The notes below the pieces were generated by a model. That model saw only the letters and a list, made by a program, of their open reading frames with translations. It made no database searches and was not told where the DNA came from. A stretch of 64,000 nucleotides of DNA from Prorocentrum cordatum (lineage: Eukaryota > Sar > Dinophyceae > Prorocentrales > Prorocentraceae): contig CAUYUJ010004280.1 in the NCBI GenBank assembly GCA_963575745.1, forward strand, positions 480,095-544,094, written 5' to 3'. Position 1 is the stretch's first letter. Every line of letters begins with the position of its first letter. Shown piece by piece: positions 54,225-64,000 of the stretch. The position numbers and the translations under genes were made by a program.

Positions 54225-54640
54225 GCGCTACGTGGAGCGTCGGAACATGGTTCTGTCCGCGCACGTGTGGAACAGCCAATCGAGCATGGTATCCAGTTGT
54301 TTTCAACGTTGTGACCTAGAACATGTGACATTTGGTTGTTCCGCAGGTATGACGCGAGGTCTCTGTTCGCCAATGCAGATTCACTTTGACTTGGATGTTA
54401 CGGGACGGGATCCGGATTATTGTCCTTTTCTTTTTTGGTATTTGGCTTAAGGAACCACCAGAAATGACACGTCCAACCTGTTCGGCCACATTCCTAGTTT
54501 TGAACTGTGCTCTCCCTCCATCACCGACTTCATGCCCAGCTAAGTGATGCTGGCAGTGACAGACATCTTTTCCGGCACGAGCGTTAAACTCACCCGAGAC
54601 GTACCCGACCCCTTCTCCAAGCAAGGTGACTATTAGCAAG
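54225..54640. other. Downstream sequence, no gene recognised
   Basis: Lower GC than its neighbours. It may be the 3' untranslated region of the preceding retrogene, but no end signal is identified. Confidence 0.35.
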
Positions 54641-54689
54641 AGTGCTCTTTACAAACGGCCGCATTGACAGATACGCGGCACTCCTGCGC

Positions 54690-55255
54690 ACGAAGATACC
54701 GACAGTTAAGCAGTTGGCAGCCTCGCTGAGAGCCGCGATGTCTCCTCTGGGTGCGCGTTCCCCCCGACTCCACTGGACATCCCAGGAGCCCACGAGAGTG
54801 GCGACAGGTGCGCAGTTCGCAGCCTCCCATAGAATAGAGCAGGAAGGTCTCGCCTGAGTACGTGTGGCCCCCGACTCCGCTGGACCTCCCAGGAGCCCAC
54901 GAAAGTGATGACAGCTGCGCAATTCGCCGCCACCCAGGGAACAGCGAGGTCTCGTCTTAGTGCGCTCAGCCCCCGACTCCCCTGGGCCTCCCAGGAGTCC
55001 ACGAACGTTTCGGCAATTGCGCAATTCGCAGCCACCCAGGGAGCAGCGATGTCTCAAATGGATGCTCGCTGCCCTCACCTCCACCGTGACTCCCAGGCAC
55101 CCACGAAAGTGGAGACAGTTGCGCAGTTCGCAGCACCAGTGGGAGCAGCGAGGTCTCACATGGATCCCAGCTGCCCTCACCTCCGGCGTGCCTCCCAGGA
55201 GCCCACGAAAGTGGCGACATGTGCGCAGTTCGCAGCCACCTACAGAGCAGCGCAG
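54690..55255 (+). repeat. Minisatellite of about 91-113 bp, six copies
   Basis: GCGCARTTCGCMGCC recurs near 54811, 54917, 55019, 55109 and 55220, each preceded by CCCAGGAGCCCACGAAAGTG. The - strand frame over it stays open and encodes Cys/Arg repeats (GGCELRNCRHFRGLLGG). It ends in a GGA tract (55255-55280). A protein-coding role cannot be excluded but is not supported. Confidence 0.65.
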
Positions 55256-55299
55256 GAGGAGGAGGAGGAGGAGGAGGAGGAGGCAGACTGCAGGAGGAG

Positions 55300-56460
55300 C
55301 GAGGCAGGAGGCGGGGGTAGGAGAAGGAGAAGGAGCGGATATCACAGGTGCTCTCTTCAAAACAAGAACCCAACACGAGAGGGTCGGGGAAACAACACGC
55401 ATGCTACAACCACCTTGTGGCCACCTTTGGTATGGTCGTGCTGAGGTCAACCACTCGATCGCCTCTTCTTGTGCGACGCTCTCCCCACAAAGCAAAGCCG
55501 TTCTAGGTTCACCAGTCACGCGCCGCCTGATACGAGCGATTCTGCAAGGGCGCTTCACGGTGAGGCAAGGGCAGGGATACGCACAGAGAGATGGGCACGG
55601 ATAGGGGCAGGCATGTGGTGGTGCGCTAGGTGTCAAGGTGAGCGTCTCTGTTTGGTACAGCGAGCCGTCCTCGGAACAGCCCCCGTGCAGCCACTTCTGC
55701 TTCTGCCGCAGCCGCTGGATGCAGAGGGATGGTGCCGCCGTGCCTGTGGACAAGTGCGCCCCCGCCGTGCTGCGATGGGCGAGCGAGTACAGCGCCTGCT
55801 TGTTCGAGCATGTGATCGTTTCTGTTGTCCCTTGCTTTGCCGATCGGCGCGGGCCCCCGCCCCTCCCCCCCCCCCCATGGAGTAGATCTTGGCTGTTTTT
55901 GGCGCCTGTGTGGAGCAGGTGGGGTTCCTCCCCCGTCGGCCGCACTGCTGCACGCAGTCGCGCTAAGCAGAGGTCCGGAGCCAGACCCCCCCCCTCCCTC
56001 CCTCCCTCCCTTTCCGCCCAAGGTCGAAACGCCGAATAGAAAAACGCTCACCATGTGGAGCCAGAGCTTCAAGCGCGTCGTCGAATCTGAATGTGACGAG
56101 CCCGTCCAGGACCTTGCAGGCCTGCCGGGAGGCCTCCTGCCCAGGCCCGCGCGCCGTTCAAGCAGCGCCTTGCAGGCCCTCTCCTGGAGCACGCTCTGGC
56201 CAGCAGTTCGAGGCGAAGACGGCCGTAGCGACAAGGGCGCTCCCCTCCTGAAAGTCCCAGAAAGCTGAGGAACAGCTCCTCTTCACCCCCTCCTTCAGGG
56301 AACAGAAAAGGGCATGCACGTACATGTTCGAAGCTCCGCGCGGATTTCTTGGATCGGCGCTGGGACCCCCGTCTTCCTCTTCCTTGTCCTGGCCCTGCCC
56401 TGCGAAGTCTTCCCCGTCTTGCTGGATTTAGTCTTGTGGAAGCTCCTGCTGGGAGAGCTT
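55300..56460. other. Spacer without confirmed gene
   Basis: A frame from ATG 56053 (MWSQSFKRVVESECDEP) runs 72 codons to a stop at 56268 and is the most protein-like piece, but no family is recognised. 55860-56030 has C runs and (CCCT)n. Confidence 0.3.
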
Positions 56461-56579
56461 CATAGGGGCGGCTCACGAAAGCTTTTCAGGGGCTTCTCGG
56501 AGGGCCCTAGAAGCCTCCTGGGCGGACTGTGGAAGCCTCTGGGCCGTCTGGGGGCTCTCTCGGACTGATTTGCATTTCT

Positions 56580-56700
56580 CTTTTTGCGATGCTGTACACT
56601 GCTGTGCATGTACTTTCAGTGTTTTGCATTGCTTTGCGTTGCGCTGCTTTACGTTGCAGAGCACGGCATTGCTTTGCATTGCTTTGCGATCGTTGTTGGT
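56580..56700 (+). repeat. Pentamer repeat (TTTGC/GCATT)
   Basis: TTTGCATTGCTTTGCGTTGC and similar words, about 24 degenerate units. Confidence 0.65.
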
Positions 56701-56869
56701 GGTTTTCTTTTTCCCCGACCTGGCGGAGGGGTTCCCGTTGTGTGTCCCCCTGGGGGGGTCTGGGGGGGGACCCCCCCGGACAGGGCCCCGGCCACGGGCG
56801 GAACGCCGGCGGAAGACGGCCGAACACGGCACCATGCTGCACCATTTTTGTAGACGCGCTTCCGGGAGG

Positions 56870-57570
56870 CACGTACGGCCCCAAGATGATCCACAAGACG
56901 GTCCAAGAGGGCCTCGAGTCGCCGAAAGATCGGCCCAAGACGCCCAAGGAGCCCCCAAAACGGTCCAGGAGGCCTCCAAGAGGCTCTCCAGGAGAGCCCC
57001 AAGAGTCAAAATTCATTACTTTTCCATAGGTTTTTCGACGTTTTTCGTGTTCTCGCCTGTTCGGCTTCCCGCACTCCAAGACGGCCCAAGAGGCCCCAAA
57101 GATCGCTCCAAGACGGCGTAAGCGGCCCCCAAGAGAGCGCCCAGACGGCCCAAAAAGCCCCCAAAACGGCCCAAGTCGCCTCCGAGACGGCCTCAGAAGG
57201 TGCCAGGAACGCCCCAAGAGAGTCCCCAGGGGGGAGGCAGGCACCGACATTTCGGGCTCCCCGCCCGAAGAGACCCCCAGGAGGCCCCGAAGAGGCCTCC
57301 AAGAGGCTTCAAGACGCCTCCAGGAAGCCCCCAGAAGCCTCCAGGAAGCCCCCAGAAGCGCCCAAGAGGGTCCCGACACTGCCTCAAGAGACCCAAGACG
57401 GCTCCAAGAGAGGCCCAAGAGAGGGACCACGAACCGAAAATTCCAGCTCTCCGCCTTAAGAGGCCCACAGAAGGCCCCAAGAAACCCCCAAGAGGCCCAA
57501 ATGAGGCCCCAAAGCTGCTCCCGATACGCTTCAAAACAGCTTTCCAGAGGCCCCCGAGAGGCCAACCGCG
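56870..57570 (-). repeat. Compound dispersed repeat, copy D (inverted)
   Basis: Clusters of CCAAGAGGCC-type words flank an AT-richer core (57000-57065: CAAAATTCATTACTTTTCCA and TTTTCGACGTTTTTCG). This is the reverse complement of the organisation in copies A-C. It adds ACATTTCGGGCTCCCCGCCC (57248), repeated in diverged form at 57435 and as ACATTTCGAGCTCCCCGCCC at 59327. Confidence 0.65.
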
Positions 57571-57870
57571 ATTACACTGCTTTCTTCGTCGGACGCTTTC
57601 CCTGTCCAGGAGTCTATGAGATACCTAAGGAATAGGCCACTTTGGCCATACAGTAGGCTACCTTACCAGACAGCCTACCACACAGCGCACCTTGCGAGTA
57701 CGTGCGTCGACGAACCCCGTCAGACGGAGTTTGGCCACGACCGCTCCCGCTGGGACCGGTCTTGGGGCGCCCTTGGTGCTTTGTTGAAGCCATACCTGGC
57801 CCTCCCTGGTTGCCTTGGGGAGACCCACGTGAGCCCGTGGAGGTCCCCAAGACGCCCACAGGTCCCCAAA

Positions 57871-58150
57871 TTTGCCTCTCTCGCCCTGTGCCAGCAAGGC
57901 ATATTGATGTACACGGTTTTGACTCCGACCGCCTCGCCGACGTCCACGACGACGACGAAAACGCCAACGACGACGACGACGACGACAGGCGGAGTCAAAA
58001 CTGTGTACATCAATCGTCGCTGGTCGTCGTCGTCCTCGTCGTCGACGTCGTCGGCACCTGCCTGTCTTGCCCTGTGCCAGCGGAGCAAATGAATGTACAC
58101 AGTTTTGACTCCGGCCGCCTCGCCGACGCCCACGACGACGACGACGACGA

Positions 58151-58186
<36 letters not shown>

Positions 58187-58339
58187 TCAAAACTGTGTAC
58201 ATCAATCGTCGCGGATCGTCGTCGTCTTCGTCGTCCTCGTCGGCGTCGTCTCCGGCACCTGCCTCTCTCGCCCTGTGCCAACGGGGCACATTGATGTACA
58301 CAGTTTTGTTTCCGGCCGCCCCGCCGACGTCGAAGACGC

Positions 58340-58428
<89 letters not shown>

Positions 58429-58429
58429 T

Positions 58430-58468
<39 letters not shown>

Positions 58469-58571
58469 CCGGAGTCAAAACTGTGTACATCAATATGCCC
58501 CGCTGGCACAGGGCGAGAGAGGCAGGTGCCGGAGACGACGCCGACGAGGACGACGAAGACGACGACGATGG
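57871..58571. repeat. Array of GAC-loop palindromes
   Basis: Three inverted-repeat units (57903-58014, 58089-58206 and 58290-58494) each have arms of type ATTGATGTACACAGTTTTGA plus CTCCGGCCG, with a (GAC)n loop. They are separated by spacers holding GGCACCTGCCTCTCTCGCCC and TGTGCCAGCGGGGCA. The second spacer (58209-58289) is repeated as an almost perfect reverse complement after unit 3 (58495-58571), so unit 3 sits in a hairpin with arms of more than 100 bp. The long - and + strand frames here (poly-Asp, Arg or Thr) are artefacts. Confidence 0.8.
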
Positions 58572-58589
58572 GTAGAGAGGGGCCCTATG

Positions 58590-59320
58590 ATGAAGTAAGG
58601 TGGCGGAGGAAGGCGAGGAGGAGAAGGATGAGGACCAAAAGGAGGGAGGAGGAAAAGGAGGAGGAGGAGGAGGAGGAGCGAAGACAGGGAGTTGATTCTG
58701 ATCTCTTGCCCCCCTGGCTCTTTAGGAAGTCCCTTTCGCTGGACTGGAGTCGAAACTGTGCACTGACTTCGGGCTCAGATGCAGTCGGGCCCATAATGCG
58801 CCCCTCTGTCGAGGTCTTCCTTCCGTTTCCCGTCTTCAGGGAGGCCCCGACTGAGCGACGAGGGCATTTGCAGATCATAGTATGTCTTAGGTTTCGTGCC
58901 TCTCCCACCCCTCCAAGGAGGCTCAGCCAGAGCGGGGAGGCAATCGGCATGAGGCGTACCATGTTATTGGTCAGGATTCGTGCCCTTTCTCCTCCTCCAG
59001 GGAGGCCCCGCCAGAGCGAGTACGGCGAAGGTGTTTTCCGTAAGCCCACGAGTCAATCAAAGTTTGCCACGTATGGCCGGGAGGGGCTTTCCCGCAATTG
59101 ACGACCATCACTTTGTATGCTCCACTCCAATTACACATGTGTACTTCCATTCTTCGCTTGTCAGTGCACATCTCACAGGAATGGTGGTCGTTGGCCAGCG
59201 GCCTCTGGCCCTCCCCAGGCCTTTAATTGATTTTGATTGCTGCGCACGGCAGCGAGTATCTTAGAATAATGTTGGCCGTTGACGCCACGATGTGTTCCAC
59301 GTGTGGCCGCCGGGTGCGGG
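58590..59320. other. Spacer without recognised gene
   Basis: GGA run at 58640-58680. CTCCTCCAGGGAGGCCCCGC-like text recurs near 58840 and 58995 (and CTCCAAGGAGGCTCAGCCAG near 58913), a decayed repeat of about 75-80 bp. No gene is identified. Confidence 0.4.
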
Positions 59321-59530
59321 GACTGACATTTCGAGCTCCCCGCCCAAAGAGCCCCCCAGGAACCCAAGAGGTCCCCAGGAGACCCCCAACAGGCCCCCAA
59401 GAGGCCCCAACAGGCCTCGAGAGGCCTCCAGCAAACCCCCAGAAACGCCCAAGAGAGCACTGGGACTGCCCCAGCAAGACCCCGGGACGGCTGGAGGCGC
59501 CTCGACAAACCCTCACAGCGTCAAGCGGAC
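59320..59530 (-). repeat. Compound dispersed repeat, copy E (inverted, partial)
   Basis: ACATTTCGAGCTCCCCGCCC is followed by CCCAAGAGGCCCC clusters, as in copy D. Confidence 0.6.
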
Positions 59531-59739
59531 AACGCGGGAACCAACGTAACGCGCGCTGTAGGCATCCTCTTCTTTGCTGTTCTGTTGTCTCGCAAGTCGC
59601 GCCCACTTGTCCTCCAAGGTCGGGGTTCGTGGCAATATCAGGTTCCCAAAACTCCTATGGTGTTGGGTCCTCGTTGTGAAGAGACAGCGACACGCGTCTC
59701 CTTCACTCCTCCTTCCTCCTCCCTCCTCCCAGTATCCTC

Positions 59740-61586
59740 ATCGTCATCGTCAGCATCATCTTCAGAATCACCATCATCGTCTCCATCATCAGGAGCAGCT
59801 GTCCCCTACCTCTGCCCTCCGCATCACTTCATCATAATCATCAGCAACAGCAGCATCATCATCATCAGCAGCATCATCATCAACATCATCATTCGAATCA
59901 TCATCAGCAGCATCATCATCAGCATCATCAGCATCATCGCCATCAAGATCATCCTCCTCATCATCATCATCAACATCATCATCATCATCATCTTCAGCAT
60001 CATCAACATAGCGTTATCATCATCAGCATCGTCACGATCTCCATCATCAGCATCATCAGCAGCAGTATCAACATCCACAACATCAACAACGTCATCATCA
60101 ACATCATCATCATCAGCATCATCACCACCATCATCATCATCATCACCACCATCATCATCATCATCATTGTTATCGTCATCGTCATCCTCATCATCATGAG
60201 CATCGTTATCATCGACAGTGTTGTCAACACCATCAGTACCACCATCGCCAACGTCAGTGCCATCACCAGTATCAGCATCAGCACCAGGGTCCTTCTGCGC
60301 CTCGTCCTCCTCCTCTTCCTCCCTCATGATCATCATCAGCAGCATCATCATCATCACAATCATCAACATCACCATCACCATCATCATTGCCATCATGATC
60401 ATCATCATCAACATCATCATCAGCACCATCATCATCATCATCATCATCATCATCCCCATCATCATCAGCATCATCATTATCATCATCACCATACTCATCG
60501 GACTCATCATCATCAGCAGAAGTATTGACATCCACAACAACATCATCACCGTCATCATCAACATCAGCATCATCATCATCAGCATCATCATCATTATCAT
60601 TTTCAGTCTCATCATCATCGTCATCGTCATCCTCATCATCACCATCATCATGAGCATCGTTATCACCGGCGGTGTTGTCAACACCATCAGCACCATCATC
60701 GTCAACGTCAATTCCATTGCCTTTATCATCATCAGCATCAGGATCCTTCTCCGCCTCCTCCGCCGCTTCCCTCATCATCATCAGCATCATCATCCCCATC
60801 CTCATCAACATCATCGTTATCATCGTCATCATCATCATCATCATCCTAAGCATCCTAATCATCATTATCAGCAGCAGTACGGACATCCACATTAACATCA
60901 TCGCCGTCATTATCATAATCATCATCATGGTCATCATCATCATCATCATTATCAGTATTATCATCATCGTCATCGTCATCATCATCATGAGCATCGTTAT
61001 CATCGGCAGCGCTGTCAACACCATCAGTACCACCATCGCCAACGTCAATACCATTACCATTACAATCATCAGCATCAGGATCCTTCTCCGCCTTCTCCTC
61101 CGCCTCCTCCCTCATCATCATCATCACCATCAGCATCAACATCATCATCATCACAATCTTAATCATCACCATCATCGTCATCATCATCATCATCATCATC
61201 ATCGCCATCATGATCATCATCATCAGCAACGTCATTATCATCAACATCATCATCATCACTATCAACATCAGAGTCGTCATCATCGTCATCATCATAATCA
61301 TCTAAATCATCATCAGCAGCAGTATCGACATCCATATCAACATAATCGCCGTCATCATCAACATCAACATCAGTATCATCATCATCAGCATCATCAACCA
61401 TTATCAGTACCATCATCATCGGCATCGTCATCATCATCGACATGAACATCGTTATCATCGGCAGTGTTGTCAACACCGTCAGTAACACCACCGCCAGCGT
61501 CAATGCCATAACCGTTATCATCACCAGCATCAGTAAATGTCTCCGCCTTGTCCTCCTGCTCCTCATTACCATCATCAACAACAGCG

Positions 61587-61662
<76 letters not shown>

Positions 61663-61735
61663 AATCATGTTCTTCATCATCATCATCATCAGCAGCAGCA
61701 TCATCATCTTCTGCCCTCGCCCCCACCCCCACTCA
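59740..61735 (+). repeat. (CAT)n microsatellite with a higher-order repeat
   Basis: CAT/ATC runs are punctuated by a block of about 120 bp: GCATCGTTATCATCGGCAGT, GTCAACACCATCAGTACCAC, CAGCATCAGGATCCTTCTCC and a CTC-rich end. Blocks start near 60197, 60651, 60990 and 61443, so the spacing is about 454, 339 and 453 bp. Poly-Met, Ile or Asp frames here are artefacts. Confidence 0.85.
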
Positions 61736-62115
61736 TTACGGCGCACCCTTCACACGTTTCGTAGCCTCATAGGGAGTGCTATCGCAGGCCCCAGTGACAG
61801 GGTTCGCATGGCGCCACCGCCCCCAGTTCGGCACACCCCTCACACGTTTCGTGGCCCCATGGGGAGCCCCACCAAAGGCCTCCATGGCAGGGTCCGAGTG
61901 GCTCCACCGCGCCAGTTTCGGCACACAGCTGTCACACGCTTCGTGGGCCCACATGGAGCGCCACCGAAGGCCCCACCGGGAGGGCTCGCTAGACGCCACA
62001 CCACCCAGTTCGGCACACCCCCCACACGTTTCGCGGCCCCCTTGCGAGCTCCACCAAAGGGCCCAGCGGCAGTGTCCGCATGGTGTACCTGCATTCGATT
62101 CGGCACACCCCACAA
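61736..62115 (-). repeat. Diverged 89-92 bp minisatellite, inverted relative to 20885
   Basis: TTCGGCACAC recurs at 61827, 61917, 62009 and 62099 (periods 90, 92 and 90). CACACGTTTCGTGGCCCCAT and GGAGCCCCACCAAAGGC are the reverse complements of words in the 20885-21840 array. Confidence 0.75.
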
Positions 62116-62360
62116 ACGCCCTGCGACGCGTGCCGGTTGCCCCGAAGGAATTCGAGCGACGCGCGCGTGTCGTCCGCGACGCGGGGTCAGAACAATTGGG
62201 TGGTTGACAGCGGGCGAGGCGCCAGGCAAAACGCGTGGGTGTCGGGCAGCACTTGAAGGCAGTCCCCGCGACGCGCGCTGGTCGCCCCGAGAGTATTCTA
62301 GCGACGCACGTGAGGCGTCTGCGGCGCGAGGCCATACAGTTGGGCAGTCGAGAGACAGCG
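62115..62360 (+). repeat. 147-bp direct repeat, two copies
   Basis: GCGACGCGTGCCGGTTGCCC (62121) and GCGACGCGCGCTGGTCGCCC (62269) begin copies that both end in TTGGGYRGTYGA and GACAGCG. Confidence 0.6.
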
Positions 62361-62619
62361 TGACTCGGGCAGGCGGTTCCTCAGGTCAGGCCTCGCGGAT
62401 AAACGCTGTGAAACCCAGCCCCTTGGCGAGGCCGTCGCCAGCCCAAGAAGACCCTCCGCTCGCCGTCGTACGCTTGTCCTCCCGCCCACACCTCAATGTA
62501 CCTGTCAGCCCCCCTCCTCCCTCTCGCCTGCCTCGCGATGCTCGCAGCTGCGTATGGCTAGGTCCTTCGCCAGGACCATTGTTTCGTGCTTCCAGGAACT
62601 TCCGGACGTTTCCGGACGC

Positions 62620-63640
62620 TTTCCCAAGAGGCCCCCAGGTGGTCCCAAAGAGGCACCCAAGATGCCCCTAAGAGGACCCAAGAGGCATCCAGTAGGCGTC
62701 TTCGCCCACGACCCAAGCACGGTGGCGGGAGGTGCCGAAGGCCTCTAGATCCGCCGCCCCCTGCTTGCAGGGGTGCACGGCGTGCTGGACGAGCTGTTAG
62801 GTTTTGGTTTTGGTTCTTTTTCCAAAAGAACTCCCCAGTGGGCTCCGGCAGAACCCGCCACCGTGCGCAAAAACGGCCGTTTCGCTCGGGACATCCTCAA
62901 AAAATCGCGAAGATGGCCCAAGATGGCCTCCAAGTCCGCCCGAGATGGTCCAAGACGGCCTCCAAAACGGCCCAAGAGAGTCCAAGACGGCCCAAGACGG
63001 CCCAAGAGGCCCCCCAGAGGCCTCCCAGACGGCCCAAGAGGCCTCCAAGAGGTCCTCCAGGAGAGTCCGAAGAGGCAAAATCATTGATTTTCCATTGGTT
63101 TTTGAAGGATTTTGGCATTTGCGCCTTTTCGGCTCTCCGACGGCTCAAGACGGCCCAAGAAGCCCCCAAGATCGCCCAAGAGGCCCCCAAGAGAGCCCCT
63201 GATGGCCCAAGTGGCCTCCAAGATGGCCCCTAGAGGGCCCCAAGAGGGCCCAAGAGGCCTCCAACACGCCCAAGATGGCCTCCAAGACGCCCAAGATGGC
63301 CTCCAAGACGGCCCTGGAGCGCCCCAAGAGGGTCCCCCGTTGGCCCAGAAAGGCCCCCCAAACGGCTCCCGACGGCGTCAGACGTGCCAGGAACCCACCA
63401 AGATGGCCGAAGTTGGCTCGAAGCTGGCCCAAAAGGGCCCAAGAGGCCCCCAAGAGGGCCTCCAGGAAGGCCAAAAGATGCCAAAATCACTGATTTTCCC
63501 AAGGTTTTTGATGGATTTGGGCATTTCCCTTCTTTCGGCCTTCCGACGGCCCGAGACGGCCCAAGAGCCCCCAAAGATCGCCGAAAGATCGCCCAAGAGG
63601 CCTCCAAGACGACGACGATGACCATCAAGACGCCCACGTG
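62620..63640 (-). repeat. Compound dispersed repeat, copy F (inverted, two cores)
   Basis: Clusters of CCAAGAGGCC and GGCCCAAGAC surround two cores, 63070-63135 (AAATCATTGATTTTCCATTG) and 63480-63545 (AAATCACTGATTTTCCCAAG), each followed by TTTTTGAWGGATTTKGGCAT and CTTTCGGC-like text. This suggests two tandem elements. Orientation is opposite to copies A-C. Confidence 0.65.
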
Positions 63641-63649
63641 TTCCCCGAA

Positions 63650-64000
63650 GGCTTTCCAAACCGATTCGGGGAACACATGGTCCGATGGCTTGGCAGGTCT
63701 GGCCTCAACGTTCGGCCACATAGGCGCTTCCACAAAGGCAGGGGGCGGCGGTGATTCGCCGTAGGCGTCTTCGATCCTCCGCCCCCTGTGGTCTTGCCGC
63801 AAAAGCGCACGGCGTGTCAGATGCGCGGTCGTTTTTGCCCTAACCCCTAACAAAGGTTGCACTTAGGGGAGTCGTACTTCTCTTCCAGGGAGCCCTGCCC
63901 GGTTTCCGGTCCGGCCGGCGTGTGGCCGCCCGTCGCTGTTCTGCTTTCTCTTCTGGGGAGCTTGGCCTGGTCGTCGGCTCGGCCAGCTCGTGACCGCCCT
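63650..64000. other. Spacer to window end, no gene recognised
   Basis: GTAGGCGTCTT and ATCCKCCGCCCCCTG occur both here (63762) and at 62693-62763, marking a repeat border after each F element. Nothing else is seen. Confidence 0.4.

Noticed and set aside
54590-55945. 451-codon - strand frame with Cys/Arg repeats
   Set aside because: Most of it is the 91-113 bp minisatellite and a GGA tract. Unit lengths are irregular and no domain is recognised.
58093-58598. Poly-Asp/Arg/Val frames of up to 298 codons across 57658-58598
   Set aside because: Produced by GAC tracts and palindromic arms. The arms show no codon-level conservation.
63136-63150. Spliced-leader relic at GACGGCTCAAGACGG
   Set aside because: The short GGCTCAAG match lies inside the CCAAGAC repeat vocabulary and lacks the CCATTTT part.

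Overview
The window reads as nuclear DNA of a dinoflagellate. The strongest sign is relics of the 22-nt dinoflagellate spliced leader (SL), which ends in CCATTTTGGCTCAAG. They lie at 2304-2323, 39314-39334 and, as a tandem stack of three, at 44345-44395, and a decayed copy lies at 52945-52965. Other signs agree: the few genes lie far apart, two introns exceed 10 kb, the intron borders have the AG|G form (one with a GA donor), genes are intronless behind SL relics, and the background is GC-rich and full of microsatellites and minisatellites. I cannot name the species.

Layout. 1-2300 is AT-rich degenerate pentamer repeat followed by GC-rich spacer. 2304-3210 is an SL relic followed by an unrecognised body. 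4178-25438 holds the last three coding exons of a CFAP52/WDR16-like WD40 ciliary protein on the + strand (4178-4288, 15149-15226, 25400-25438). Its two introns carry GC-rich minisatellites, a heptamer array, several terminal-inverted-repeat (TIR) elements, an 89-bp minisatellite and many trinucleotide tracts. 25.4-39.2 kb has no recognised complete gene and is filled with repeats, a foldback hairpin, an AT-rich TIR element and CTC/GGA tracts. 39375-40490 is an intact intronless gene that joins an N-terminal acetyltransferase-like domain to a C-terminal fatty-acid-binding-protein-like domain. 41-44.3 kb is microsatellite and minisatellite DNA. 44345-49018 is a decayed non-LTR retrotransposon (LINE) with ORF1, AP-endonuclease and reverse-transcriptase remnants, sitting inside an ATC-type microsatellite. 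49-52.6 kb is repeats. About 52634-52680 is an orphan exon with a protein-kinase catalytic loop. 52999-54219 is an intronless gene for a secreted fibronectin-type-III protein, interrupted by one in-frame TGA. 54.6-64 kb is minisatellites, a large palindromic GAC array, CAT higher-order repeats and inverted copies of the dispersed repeats seen on the left side.

The genes do not form an operon or pathway. Their common theme is mechanism: mRNAs that received the SL by trans-splicing were reverse-transcribed and reinserted. This leaves intronless copies behind SL relics, and the LINE itself carries the mark of at least three such rounds. Most of the remaining DNA is dispersed repeats. Several recur in both halves of the window, which allows copies, orientations and even a filled/empty insertion site to be compared directly.
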